Shown in pieces: positions 32,554 through 44,299 of a DNA stretch of 64,000 nucleotides. Numbering within the stretch: position 1 is the first letter of the stretch; every line of letters starts with the position of its first letter. Position numbers and translations under genes: made by a program. The DNA lies in NCBI RefSeq assembly GCF_949987535.1, contig NC_080082.1, positions 45,167,374 to 45,231,373 on the forward strand, written 5' to 3'. The notes under the pieces are model-generated. The model was not told the DNA's origin, made no database searches, and saw nothing but the letters and a program-made list of their open reading frames with translations. This stretch comes from Balaenoptera acutorostrata. Its lineage: Eukaryota > Chordata > Mammalia > Artiodactyla > Balaenopteridae.

Positions 32554-33569
32554 AAGTCAATTGGCTATATATGTGTGGGTTTATTTCTGTACTCTATTCT
32601 ACTCTATTAATCTTATATTTCTGTCCATACCAATACCATACTATCTTGACCACTGTAGCTTTATAATAAGTCATGAAATCAGGTAGTGAAAGTTCTCCAA
32701 AATTGTTTATCTTTTATTTTTAATTGCTTTAGCCATTTTAAGTCTTTTGCATTTCCTTATAAAGTTTAAAATCAGATTGCCATTTACTACAAAAAAAGCC
32801 AGCTGTGGTATAGGTTGGGATTGCATTGAACCTATAGATCAATTTTGAAAGAATTGTTGTCTTAACAATACTGAGTGTTTCAGTCTATGAACATGATGTA
32901 TCTCTCCATTTACTTAGGTCTTTTTTTTTCCAAACTTCTTTCAAAAATGTTTTATGAATTTAAGCATACAAACCTTAAACATATTTTGTTAGATTCCTCC
33001 CTAAGTATTTCACTTCTTAAATGCCATCTTAAATGATATTGATTATAAAATTACAGTTTCTATTTTTTGGTATATTTTTAGGGGTTTTCTACATAGACAA
33101 TTATGTCTTCTGTGAATAAAGTTAGTTTTAGATCTTCCTTTCCAGTTTGTATGCCTTTTATTTCTTTCCCTGTCTCATTTCATTGGCCAGACTTCCAGTG
33201 CAGTGTTGAATCTGAGTAGTAAGAGGGGACTTCTCTGCTTTCTTCCTGATCTTAGGAGGAAAGTATTCATTTTTTTCCCATTAAGATGATGTTAGACACA
33301 GGCTTTTCAAAGATCCTTTTATCACACTGAGGAAGTTCCTTTCTATTCCTTGTTTGTTAAGTTTGTTTTCTTTTAAAATTATTAATATGCATTGAATGCA
33401 TTTTCTGCATCCATTGAGATGGTCATGTGGCATTTGTCTTTTATTTGGTTATAATGATTTTTTTCATTTTAAACAAACCTAGAATTCCTGAGATAAAGCC
33501 CACTTTTCTGTATTTCTAGATTTGATATACTTGAATTTTGTTATGAGTTTTTATACCTATGTTCAGAAG

Positions 33570-34365
33570 AGATTTTTTTTTCACATCTTTATTGGAGAAT
33601 AAATGCTTTACAATGTTGTCTTAGTTTCTGCTGTACAACAAAGTGAATCAGCTATATGTATACATATATCCCCGTATCCCCTCCCTCTTGAGCCTCCCTC
33701 CCACCCTCCCTATCCCATCCCTCTAGGTCATCACAAAGCCTCGAGCTGATCTCCCTGTGCTATGCATCAGCTTCCCACTAGCCTTCCATTTTATGTTTGG
33801 TAGTGTATATATGACAATGCTACTCTCTCACTTCATCCCAGCTTCCCCTTCCCCCACTCCGTGCCCTCAAGTCTGTTCTCTACGTCTGCATCTTTATTCC
33901 TGCCCTGCCACTAGGTTCATCAGCACCACTTTTTAAAATTCTGTATATATGCATTAGCATACGGTATTTGTTTTTCTCTTTCTGACTTACTTCACGCTGT
34001 ATGACAGATTCTAGGTCCATCCACCTCACTACAAATAACTTAATTTCATTCCTTTTTATGGATGAGTAATATTCCATTCCATTATATATATGTGTATATA
34101 TGTGCCACATCTTCTTTATCCATTCACCTGTTAACGGACAGGTTGCTTCCATGTCCTGACTATTGTAAATAGTGCTGCAATGAACATTGAGGTACATGTA
34201 TCTTTTTGAATTACGGTTTTCTCAGGGTATATGCCCAGTAGTGAGATTGGTGGGTCATATGGTAGTTCTATTTTTAGTTTTTTAGGGAACCTCCATACTG
34301 TTCTCCATAGTGGCTGTATCAATTTACATTCCCACAAACAGTGCAGGAGGGTTCCCTTTTCCGGG
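33570..34365 (-). mobile_element. 5'-truncated L1 inserted within the older L1 mosaic
   Basis: Begins with a T run (the antisense A-tail) at about 33572, then an L1 3' UTR and the ORF2 C-terminus. Minus-strand open frames 33880-34197 and 34131-34337 read like the L1 C-terminal region ([28 protein letters not shown]). They are in different frames, so ORF2 is frameshifted. Imperfect AGAGATATT-like duplications flank it. Confidence 0.75.
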
Positions 34366-34386
34366 AGAGATATTAGTTTGATACGT

Positions 34387-34440
34387 TGTGTGTGTGTGTG
34401 TGTGTGTGTGTGTTTGTGTGTGTGAGAGAGAGAGAGAGAA
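34387..34440. repeat. (GT)n(GA)n microsatellite
   Basis: Alternating GT run with one interruption, followed by GA repeats. Confidence 0.95.
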
Positions 34441-34949
34441 ACAGAGGGAGAGAAAGAGTTTCCTTGTAATGTTGTCTTGCAATACTGGCCTTATAAAATG
34501 ACTTGGGAAGTGTAGCTTCCTATTTTATTTTTGGAAAGAGTTTCTGTAGGTTGGCATAATTTCTTTTATAACGTTCCATAAAATTCACTAGGAAAGCTGT
34601 CTGAAACTAGAATTTTCTTTGTGGGAAGGATTTTAATTCAAATTTAAAAATAGATATAGCATTATTTAGATTTTTCTGTCTTCTTGAGTCACCTTTGGTA
34701 ATTTGTGTCTTTTAAGGAATTGCTCTAATTCATCTAAGTTGTCGAAGTTATTGGAATAACGTTGTTCAAAATAATCCTTTATCCTTTTAATGTCTGTAGG
34801 ATCTGTGGTGATGTTTTATCTTTCATTCCTGATATTGATCATTTATGTCTTCACTCACTTATTTTTTAGTCTAACAGTTTATCGTGTTGTTCATCTTTTC
34901 AAAGAAAAAGGCTAGTTTCATTAATTTCAATCTATTGTTGTCTTCTTTT

Positions 34950-35078
34950 TCTTTTTTTTTTTTTTTTTTTGCCACGCCTTGAAGCTTGCAGGATCGGAGT
35001 TCCCCGACCAGGGAGTGAACCCGGGTCATGGCAGTGAAAGCCCAGAATCCTAACCTCTAGGCCACAGGGAACTCCCTG
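34950..35078 (-). mobile_element. Short tRNA-derived SINE, antisense
   Basis: T run (antisense A-tail) followed by the minus-strand SINE ending in GGGAGTTCCCTGTGGCCTAG at its 5' end. A short duplication, TGTTGTCT, flanks it. Confidence 0.75.
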
Positions 35079-35234
35079 TTGTCTATTTTCTACTTCATTT
35101 ATTTCTATTTTTATCTTTATTATTTTTTCCTTCTACTTATTTTAGGTTAAATGTTCTATTCTTTTTCTAACTTCTTATAGTGGCAGCATTTGTAATTGAT
35201 GTTAGACCTTTCCTTTATTTTCTAAAGTAAGCAT

Positions 35235-35924
35235 GTAGGACTTCCCTGCTGGCACAGTGGTTAAGAATCCGCCTGCCGGGCTTCCCTGGTGGTGCAGTGG
35301 TTGAGAATCTGCCTGCCAATGCAGGGGACACGGGTTCGAGCCCTGGTCTGGGAAGATCCCACATGCCACGGAGCAACTAGGCCCGTGAGCCACAACTACT
35401 GAGCCTGCGCGTCTGGAGCCTGTGCTCCGCAGCAAGAGAGGCCGCGATAGTGAGAGGCCCGCGCACCACAATGAAGAGTGGCCCCCGCTCGCCGCAACTA
35501 GAGAAAGCCCTCACACAGAAACGAAGACCCAACACAGCCAAAAATAAATATACAAATAAATAAATTAATTAACTTTAAAAAAAAAAAAAAAGAATCCGCC
35601 TGCCAATGCAAGAGACACGGGTTCGAACCCTCGTCCAGGAAGATTCCACGTGCCGCGCAGCAACTAAACCCGTGCGCCACAACTACTGAGCCTGTGTGCC
35701 ACAACTACTGAAGCCCATGCACCTAGAGCCCATGTGCCGCAACAAGAGAAGCCACTGCAATGAGAAGCCTGCACACCGCAACAAAGAGTAGCCCCAGCTC
35801 GCCGCAACTAGAGAAAGCCTGTGTGCAGCAACGAAGACCCAACACGGCCAAAAATAAAAAACCGAAACAAAACAAAACTTGCAAGTGTGCTTGCAACACC
35901 TTAAAATAAATAAATAAATAAAAT
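35235..35924 (+). mobile_element. Older CHR-1-like SINE, split by a young CHR SINE, with a 3' extension
   Basis: The outer SINE occupies 35238-35277 and resumes at 35605. It is flanked by duplications AAAGTAAGCAT at 35224-35234 and 35925-35935. Beyond its A-rich tail (about 35860) lies about 30 bp of non-SINE sequence ('cttgcaagtgtgcttgcaac') before a second taaa-rich tail. Confidence 0.8.
35278..35589 (+). mobile_element. Young CHR-type SINE nested in an older SINE
   Basis: Flanked by exact 15-bp duplications AAGAATCCGCCTGCC (35263-35277 and 35590-35604), which are part of the host SINE. Boxes A and B are present. The tail ends TTAACTTT before a long A run. Confidence 0.9.
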
Positions 35925-37542
35925 AAAGTAAGCATTTAAAGCTATGTTTCCCTCAAAGTATTGCTTTAGCTGCATCCCATAAATTTTGATAGGCTTCTTT
36001 TGCCTTTGTGTTCAGTTCAAAATTTTTTTCAATATCTCTTGTGATTTCTTCTTGATGTGTTAGAAATATTTTATTTATTCAGAAGTATTTTGTTTAATTT
36101 CCAAATATTTGGACATTTTCAATATATGTTTTTGTTACTGATTTCTAATTTAATTTCGTGTGGTCAGTGAATATACTCTCTTGCTTTCAATCCTTTTAAA
36201 CTTGTTGAGACTTGCTTTATGGCTCGTCACATTGTCTATCTTATTGAACATTCTATGTGCAATTAAAAGGAATGTGTATTCTGCTGTTGTGTGCATTTTT
36301 CTATAAACGTCAATTAGTTCAAGTTATTTGATGGTATTATTCAAGTCTTCTATATTCTTATTTTCTACTTATTCTATTAACCACTGAGAGAGGAGTATTG
36401 AAGTCTCCAACTGTAAGTGTATTTTTGTATTTCTCCTGAAAGTTTTTTCAGTTTTGGTTTTATGTACTTTGTAGCTCTCTTATTAGATGCATATATATTT
36501 ATAATTTTTATATGATAAAATGATCCTTTTATCATGATTAACTGTGTGTGATGATTAGCCCTGACAATATTCCTTACCCTGAATTTTACTTTGTCTGATA
36601 TTAATGTACCCATCCCAGCTTTCTTGTGATAAGTGTTGTGTGGCATGTCCTTTTCTATCCTTATATTTTAACAAACAAATGATTAAAGTTTTTTTTTTTT
36701 TCTGGACAACATTTATTTGGATTTTGCTTTTTCATCCAGTCTGACAAACTCTTTTAATTTAGAGAGTTTAGACCATTTACATTTAGTATAATTATTGATG
36801 AATTTGAGTTGGAATTTACCATATTGCTGTCTGTTTTTGTTTGTCCCACCTATTTTTGGGTCCTCTTTTCCTTCTTTTTCTTGACTTAAATGAGGATTTA
36901 AAATATATTTTTATTTAATCTCCATTATTTTCAGTCATTGTTTCAGAGTTTACAATTTTACATTATCATGGTAATCTGTGTTCAAAGAATATTTTACCAC
37001 TTCACAAGTAACCTAAGAACTTTACAATAGTATACTCCCCCTTCCCCCACATCCTTTTGACATTTTTCTGTTTTATTTCTACATATGTTATAAACCCTGC
37101 AATATATTGCTAACATTTTAGGCCTAATCAGTGAAATTGTCTTTTTTTAAATGTTTAAGTGAAAAACAAAGCCTCTTATATTTACCCACACATTTACCAT
37201 TTCTGCCTTATTCACTTTCCACCTGGTATTATTTTCCTTCTTCTGAAAAACTTCTTTTAATAATTCTTGCAGTGCAGGTCTGATGGTAATAAATCCCCTC
37301 AGCTTTTTTTTGTCTCAAAAAATCTTTATTTCATCTTTATCTTTGAAGGATCATTTTGCTAGGTGTAGAATTCTAGGTTGCAGTGTTTTCCCTCCAACCA
37401 TTTTAGATCTGTCATTTCATTGTCTTCTAAAATATGTTGTTTCTAGCAAGAAGTCAATTTTCACTCCTATTTTTGTCCCTCTGTATACACAGTGTCTTTT
37501 TTTTTTTTTTTCTGGCTGCTTTAAAGATTTTCTATTTATTTA

Positions 37543-37860
37543 TTTATTTTTAAAGATAGTAGTCATCTTTTCTCTTTTAAATTTATTTATTTATTTTTGG
37601 CTGTGTTGGGTCTTCGTTTCTGTGCAAGGGCTTTCTCTAGTTGCAGCAAGTGGGGGCCACTCTTCATTGTGGTGCGTGGGCCTCTCACTATCGCAGCCTT
37701 TCTTGTTGCAGAGTACAGGCTCCAGACGCACAGGCTCAGTAGTTGTGGCTTACGGTCCCAGTTGCTCCACGGCATGTGGGATCTTCCCAGACCAGGGCTC
37801 GAACCTGTGTCCCCTGCATTGGCACGTGGATTCTCAACCACTGCACCACCAGGGAAGCCC
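37543..37860 (-). mobile_element. CHR-type SINE, antisense, with about 35 bp of extra 3' sequence
   Basis: Minus-strand SINE starting at 37860. An exact 19-bp duplication, AAGATTTTCTATTTATTTA, lies at 37524-37542 and 37861-37879. Between the taaa tail (about 37580) and the distal duplication lies an extra stretch reading GAGAAAAGATGACTACTATC then TTT and an A run on the minus strand. Confidence 0.87.
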
Positions 37861-37879
37861 AAGATTTTCTATTTATTTA

Positions 37880-38930
37880 CTCTGGCTCGTCATAAGTAAT
37901 GTTTCTCTTAGCCCTATGTGAGCTCTGAAAATTGTTCAGCTTCCAGCTTCCAGCAACCTAGTCATTCTTTACCTGGAATAGGTTTCATGCTATTCAACCA
38001 TAGCTTAGTATTCAACCACAGACTTAAGGGGACACTAATCAGATTTCTGAAGCTCTTTCTCTGTGCAGTTCCTACTCTCTGGTTCTCTGTCTTGCAAATT
38101 CCGGCTGCTTCAGTCTTCTTGAACGCTAATGCTTTTCTTCTCAGTGGACTGTCATGCTCTCTAAACTAAGTTTAAATCTGAAATGACTGAACAAAGCACC
38201 AAGTGTCTGAGAAAACCTGGAACTGACTAGATTAACTTTTCTGCCATCAAGTAAAATGGAGGTTCAATTCTCACTTATAGAATATTAGAGAAAATTGCAT
38301 TTTCCCATTTACATCTTGTGGTCTAAAAATATATTTTCTCCTACATATATGAAGGGAAAGACTTGAAGATGGTAAACATGGGTTGAGGGGGAAACTGGGT
38401 GGAAAGTAATTATTATCTTCTTAATATTCAGTTTTTTTTATTAGTAGAATGGTGAGGGAGGGGAGACCTGGAAGATTTCAAAGGCTATTCGTGTTTTAAT
38501 ACTCGTGCTATTTATGAACTTCTTAGGCCATAAACTGTCCTTGACAGAGTCTCTTTTTGTGGAAAAGTGATGTGTATCAAGGAGTGGAAGGTCTCACTCT
38601 GGTTCCTGAGGCCTCATTTCTCTCAGGTCACAGGTCCCATTGACTCACTGCTGCTTCGAGCAGGGGAGATTTGGAACTGCAGGAAGAGCCTGAGGTGTTT
38701 GAAGGGTGGGGCAGCTTGGCATTTCCTAGAGCTCTTTCTAGATTGGATCAAGCCTGTGGCTTTGTCAAGAGAGGATAGATCCTTGTGTAGCTGAACCTGA
38801 CCAGCTCACCAACTCTACCTTATTTCTTTCCTTTAAAACTTTTATTAATTTATTTAGAGAATTTTAATTTCTGCCTTTGCTAGGAGAGATGAGCTGTCCT
38901 TTGGACAGAGTCTACGTCTGCCCTAGATTC
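37880..38930. other. Intergenic, nothing recognised
   Basis: No recognisable gene or repeat. Short open frames without similarity. Confidence 0.4.
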
Positions 38931-39300
38931 TCCTATTGCTAGGTTTTTGCCCAAGACCAGGTTGGCAGTGAACTCCAAGCTCCCAGCCTAGCAAGCCTGT
39001 TGGAAAAGAGAGCCTCTTTCCCAGTAATTCCAGCAAAAATCTCAGGATTGAGCCTCATTGGTCTCTCTTGGGTTACATGACCACCCCTGAACCAGTCACT
39101 GAGGCCGGGAGATGCAGGGCTCTGATTGGCCACCCTTGGCCGCTGGCAATCCCTATAGTCAGGGGTGAGGTTAATTCCAACCTAACCATTTGGACTGGGG
39201 TACAGACAGGGGGCTGCCTCAAGAAAATGGTGGGGTTGTTCCCAAGAGAAGGGAGATGGGATGCTGGATAGGATATAATCAACAGATTTCTGCAATAAGA
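38930..39300. repeat. Dispersed medium-reiteration repeat, copy 1
   Basis: Shares an ordered series of blocks with 43.5-43.75 kb: a 'cctgaacca(g/a)tcactg' motif, a preceding GATTGAGCCTCATTGG-like block and a following GATTGGCC/AATTGGCTC block. Family name not assigned; it could be a DNA-transposon relic or an LTR. Confidence 0.4.
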
Positions 39301-39369
39301 TTTTCTCAACATTCCAGATCCAAGACTCTTCAAGGCAGGGCTGCCTGTACTGCTTGCCCTCTATACATA

Positions 39370-39500
39370 TTTCTCATTTTATTCTCACACCAACCCTGTG
39401 AGAGCAGTGTTGTTTGAGATAAGGAAACAGGTTCAGGGAGCTTAAGTACCTGGGGCAGAAGTGGAGCGGCCCTGTGTTTGAACTTCCTGCCTGTGGAAGG
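39370..39500 (-). repeat. MIR SINE relic, antisense
   Basis: 'attctcacaccaaccctgtg' then 'gataaggaaacaggttcagg' follow the antisense MIR order. Confidence 0.55.
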
Positions 39501-39771
39501 TGGGACCTCAGGCTGCCCGTGTCACCTGGCCCCCTTTATTGTCTTAGACCTGCCTCCCCTCTGCCTGCAGTCCTGACACCAAGGAAACTGTTCCTGTTTC
39601 AGAAAAGACAGGAAAAATTGGCAATGGCCATGAGCTGAGAAGACATGATAAAATATTTCTTGTTTTCTCAAGTTTACTTGAGAAATTTCACTGTTGCTAT
39701 GGGGCAGAGAGATGAAAATAAATCTGTGTAATTTATTTTTTCTATGCGTCAAGTATATTTCCGCTTGCTTA

Positions 39772-39835
39772 GCACACGTACACACACACACAGATGCACG
39801 CACACACATATAGACACACACACACATGCCACACA
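39772..39835. repeat. Imperfect (CA)n microsatellite
   Basis: CA-rich repeats with interruptions (CACACGTACACACACACACA and similar). Confidence 0.9.
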
Positions 39836-39959
39836 TATAGACTTTAATAAAATACTTAAACCCCTTTAATGCTCTCTGTGGAAGGAATAAATATGTACTG
39901 TACTTTCAACTTCTGTTCTTTGAAATACCATATGGTCTGCACTGTGAGCTTAAAATACT

Positions 39960-40110
39960 CTGGTGAGCGGATGCTTTCATGCAGCAGATAGCCAGGTGGA
40001 GCTTTCCCCGCCAATCTCACAAGGTTAATTAATCCTTTAAAATACAGTGTGGAGGGGTCCCTGCATCAGGAACAGGCGCTGTCAGAGGGAGGCGGCCCAC
40101 TGGCCTGCAC
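39960..40110. promoter_or_regulatory. Candidate conserved non-coding element
   Basis: Non-repetitive block containing CCCCGCCAATCTCAC and GGTTAATTAATCCTTTAAA, combining a CCAAT core with HNF1/homeodomain-like sites. Only motif density supports it. Confidence 0.25.
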
Positions 40111-40830
40111 GGGGCTGAGAAGAGAGTACAAAGGCAGCGGGCAAGGTGGGCTGGGCTGCTGCCCGATGGTGCCTTTGATGAGCAAGCTCAGTCACTCAGA
40201 TCCTCACAGTTTGTGTCCTGCATAATCAGGGATAACAGGCTGATGGTCTGCATGAATAACTAAGTTTGTCATTGTGGTTAATTTTCCCTCAAAAAGAGCC
40301 CCCCCATCTCTCTGGCCCACTGCATATTTATAAAGGGCAGGGATACAAGACAGAGGAGGCTGGATGGCCTGGCACCCCAGGGACGGGGGAGGGGTGGCTG
40401 CACCCAGAAGCCTGGGAGGCAGACTCGTGCCAGGGCTGGCGCTGCAGGAAAGTGCAGAGCTCTGTGGAGCGGGGAGGAGAGGAGCTGCTGGGGGTCGGGG
40501 GAAGCCTGGTTTGCCAGGCCCGATTTGGGCTGTCTTTTTCCCTGCTCTGAGCCTCAGTTTTCCATCCATACAAGGAGCATGTGGGCCACTTGACGCAGGC
40601 ATCAGGGACTGTCATTTCCAAATGAGCTTACAAGTAGAGTGAGAGGAGGGCGGGCGAGATGCTGACATCCGTCCAACACCCGTAGTGCTTTGCGAGCAAA
40701 TATTTTTTAGATACATTCTTCAGTTATCATTGCATTGCATGTATTTTGGTGTTAAAAAGTATTAGATTGTTCACTGTAAATATTTTAAATAGGCTATGGC
40801 TCTTGAAACCTCACTGTGGCATTTCTTTCT
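40110..40830. other. Intergenic, nothing recognised
   Basis: GC-richer stretch around 40.35-40.55 kb with overlapping open frames but no similarity and no CpG density comparable to the two islands. Confidence 0.4.
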
Positions 40831-40980
40831 TTTTTTTAATTTGTTTATTTTTTTAATTTAATTTTTTAATTTTATATTGGGGTATAGCTGATTTACAATG
40901 CCATGTTAGTTTCAGGTGTACAGCAAAGTGGTTCAGTTATACATTTATATATGTCTCTTCTTTTTCAGATTCTTTTCCCA
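40831..40980 (-). mobile_element. Short 5'-truncated L1 3' end, antisense
   Basis: 150-bp insertion with exact 14-bp duplications TGGCATTTCTTTCT at 40817-40830 and 40981-40994. The T-rich start is the antisense A-tail; 'ttagtttcaggtgtacagca' is the cetartiodactyl L1 3' end. Confidence 0.88.
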
Positions 40981-41339
40981 TGGCATTTCTTTCTGACTCT
41001 TCAAAGAATGTCCTTGGCAGCCTCTGAGTGGTCTGGCTTCCACTCTTTCCATACCTTTCAAAGGACCCCAGGTAGAGGTTAGAAGGGGTGAGGAGGGGCT
41101 CAAGGACCCTCTGTGCTTCCCTGGCAGCCCTCTTAGGCCAGTACGTGCCAGTTCTGAGCCTTCCTCCTGGTCACCAGCCTTCCTCCAGTCTGGGGTCCCT
41201 AAGTTTTTCAGTCCACATAGCAGAGAGATCCAAGGATGTGCAGGGAAGCTAAATGGGGCAGTTGAGTGGCCATCTAGCTGCCCCTGCCTGGGGCTGCCCT
41301 CCCCCACCCCATCCCTGTATCCATGCTCAAGGCAAGTGG

Positions 41340-41660
41340 ACTTCCTGGAGGAGTTGACATCTTAGGTAAAACCTGAAAGGCAGTAAAGGATTCAAGGCAG
41401 AGGGAACAGAATATGCCAAGATCCAGAGAACACAGACCCTGGTGCTTCCAGGAACTGACAGAAGACTGGTGTGGCTGGAACATAGAATATTGGGATGGGG
41501 TCTGGGGAGTCAAGATGATGCTTGACACTGGTGGGGGTAGCAGGGTCAGGGCAGTCAGAGTGAAGAGTCTGGACTTTATCTTGAGGACAGTGGGGAATTC
41601 CCCAGCCCACTCAAACCATCAGATTTGTCCTTCGGAAAGATCACCGAGGCTGCAGCTGCC
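41340..41660 (-). repeat. L2 LINE fragment, antisense
   Basis: Ordered blocks 'ttcaaggcagagggaacag', 'ggaactgacagaagactgg', 'gtgtggctggaacatagaa', 'gagtctggactttatcttga' and 'ccatcagatttgtccttcgg' follow antisense L2. Confidence 0.65.
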
Positions 41661-42179
41661 TGAGACCTCATTATACCTCCCCTCTCCTCACCCAGGGCAC
41701 TGACACATCTGAGCCTCCCACCCTGCCTGGGTGGGGAAGAGCTGCACACCTCCAATCCCAAGGATAACTAGGAGCTGGTCTGCCTTGTACCTGCAAGATG
41801 GGCCAGAAAAGGCTGTCTTCAGGATGCCCTCCCGCCCTAGCTGATGGGGGTGGGTGCATCAGAGGGTCCTTGAGCACTAAACAAAGGGGAGCTGAAGGTC
41901 ACCACATTTCATGCTGCGCCATTTGAAGGAAGCACTTTTCCCCTTTTGAGGCTGTCAAGGAGCTCCTAACCCCTGGGATAACAGCAGGTCAAGGGGAGGG
42001 GACATGGCCTGAAACCAAGGAAGTAATCTCTAATGGTGGAATTTGGGGCATCGGAACTATTTTTGGACAGAGGAGGTGTCAGATGTGTGTAGGTGTGTGT
42101 GAGCCCCGGAACTGGGCTCCTGCCTATTCCACATCCCTAAAAGTTGGTCTTGAGACCCAACAGAAGAAAGACCCTGGCC

Positions 42180-42440
42180 TAAGTGATCATGACATTCTCA
42201 ATCACTAATTAATTAATGATGCTCCCCAAGTGTCTCTTGGAGGCCTTTCTCATTCAGGAGAGGGGAGGCCAAGGCTGCAGAGGTTCCATTCAGAGGGCTG
42301 TTGAATGGCTAATGGCTATTGAGATATAACGTCCACTAAGTCACATCTGATTCCCTATTTAATGTTGAAATATTTAATTAATTAAATGTGGCAAGTATTT
42401 AAATACCATGACACTCTGCATAACTCAAAGGCAGCCAGCC
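42180..42440. promoter_or_regulatory. Candidate conserved non-coding element
   Basis: Non-repetitive AT-rich block with palindromic homeodomain sites (CACTAATTAATTAATGATG, ATATTTAATTAATTAAATG) and GTATTTAAATACC. No coding frame. Conservation is inferred, not seen. Confidence 0.35.
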
Positions 42441-42639
42441 TCCTCTCCAGGTTCGCCACCCGCTCCTAATCGAGCTGTCATCCCCCTGCCTCGGGGGAAG
42501 GATATCCACTCCAGGACCCAGATCTGAGACTCAGGTCACCCGTGTCCTGAACATTATTGTTTGATTAGACCTCAGGCTGGTTGTGTTGTAAACAGTCTCC
42601 CTACCTCCACCCAAGGAGTTCCGTTCCTCTCCTCTCCCC

Positions 42640-43090
42640 TCCTCCCCAAGCACATGTGATTAAGTCTGGCTCCTGGGCTCCCCACTGTGATAACAGATTC
42701 TGACCTTGGCCACACGATGGATGAATGACCCAGGCTGACCCAATCAGAATCCTTCCCCAGGATTTTTCTAACTGGAGTTAGAGGAAAAAGATTTTTGTTC
42801 TCTCTGGCTATAGGGCTCTGAGGAAGTAAGCTGCGGACTGTCTAAGAAGGCCATGTTCCCTGACATCCAGAGAAAGAATAATCTGACATGCAAAGAGAAA
42901 AGAGAAAGCCTAAGACAGTCTCGACAGTGTTCTGTTCTCTAGAGCCAGCTGTCCTGAAGACTGAACCACCCTTGTTCTTTCTATGGCAGGATAGGTGGGT
43001 CAGTAAGTGCCTCGCTTGTTTAAGCCAACTGAAATCAGTTTTCTGTCTCTTTCATTGTAATCAGAACAGGCTTGACCAATACCAACCACC
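42640..43090 (+). repeat. Ancient LTR-like repeat, family not assigned
   Basis: Contains 'gctgacccaatcagaatcct', and ends with 'cgcttgtttaagccaactga' and a 'cttgaccaatacca' terminus, the order seen in mammal-wide LTR relics of ERVL/MaLR type. No viral protein frame is present. Confidence 0.4.
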
Positions 43091-43299
43091 CCCACCCCGT
43101 TACCATTGTATCGCTTGTGTGCAGATAAAATGACTTTACTAGTTCAACTGTAAATGATATTTGTTAATAGTGCATATACCTGCCAGCAAAGAATGTTGAG
43201 TTTCCTTGAATATGTCCTGTGCTCTTGATAATGAAGGGAGGCATCTAGGCCTGAAAGGTAAGTCCCTCAGGCAACTGTTACTCCTGCTGATAAGATCAG

Positions 43300-43750
43300 C
43301 ATGCTTCCAGAATGGCTGGATCCAGGGGTTCAAATAGTGTCATCACCTCCCTCCCTGTCTGTGTCTCTGTCCATCTCTCTGCCTCTGTCTCTCTCCCCTG
43401 TGCATCCTATCATATTGGTTTCATTCTCCAGCAATCTTTCTTTCTGTTGGAAGGAGCTCCAGGCTTACATTATCCTTACAAAGAGAAGTCCAGTGGAAGA
43501 GGGAATCTTTCTTCTGGATACAAACACAAAATTTCTGGGACTAGCTCTGATTGGATGGGCTTTGGTTATGTGCCCATTCCTGAACCAATCACTGAGGCCA
43601 CGGTTAGAATACACTAATTGGCTCAGCTGAGTAATGCACCGGCCCCAGAGTGGGGAATGGAGTCAGATGGACCCAGAGAGGGAGGGTGGGTCCCCAAGAA
43701 AAATGCAGTGCTCCTACCACAAAAAGAGTGAGTGGATACGGGCAGAAAAG
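43300..43750. repeat. Dispersed medium-reiteration repeat, copy 2
   Basis: Diverged counterpart of 38.93-39.3 kb, sharing the 'cctgaaccaatcactgaggc' block and flanks. A CT-rich stretch (43343-43400) precedes it. Confidence 0.4.
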
Positions 43751-44299
43751 AGGAACAGGAGGCTGCTAGACTAGGGTAACATGCTGCTTGGTGGCCTTCC
43801 TGCCCTGAGACCTTACCCTGCAGAGAATGCCCTCCAAGTGTGGGGAGTGGAGGCAAGGCTGGCACAGGAGGGAGGGAGCATGAGCAAATCGTGTCCCACA
43901 GTTTGGAGAAATGTTGGGGTTATCGCCACTTATTCTTTCCCCTGGTGGAGAGAAAGGGTAGGAACAGTGTGAAGTGAAGATGATGATGGGGAGTTTCTGA
44001 CAGAGCCAGCCTAACGCATTGAGAAAGCACCTACTGTATACCAGACACCTAGAGAGATTTGGGCCAGGTCTGGGGGCTGTGCTGCTGGGGGACTGTTCAG
44101 CCACCTGACCAGGCCCAGAGGAGGGAGAGCTGAGTAGGGAAGGTTCTGAGTATGGGGATGTCACCCCCAAGAGAAGGGAAGGTGGGTATTCAGGTACCTA
44201 AAGCCAAAGAACTGGAGTCACTGATAACTGAAAATAAATAGGATAATTGAGAATAAATTATATTTATTATGCTTATTGTTTATTATTTGTCTCCCCTCA

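Larger units (their letters stand above)
30770..37520 (-). repeat. L1 mosaic, antisense, interrupted by younger insertions
   Basis: Nearly continuous antisense L1: 3' UTR-like sequence at 30.78-31.6 kb, then decayed ORF2 running to the endonuclease region near 36.4-36.65 kb, where the minus strand encodes KAGMGTLISDKVKF and MIKGSFYHIKIINIYA, recognisable L1 endonuclease segments. All frames are broken. Interruptions are an L1 fragment (33.57-34.36 kb), SINEs (32.24, 34.96 and 35.24 kb) and a GT/GA microsatellite (34.39 kb). The 37.5 kb end is approximate. Confidence 0.75.
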
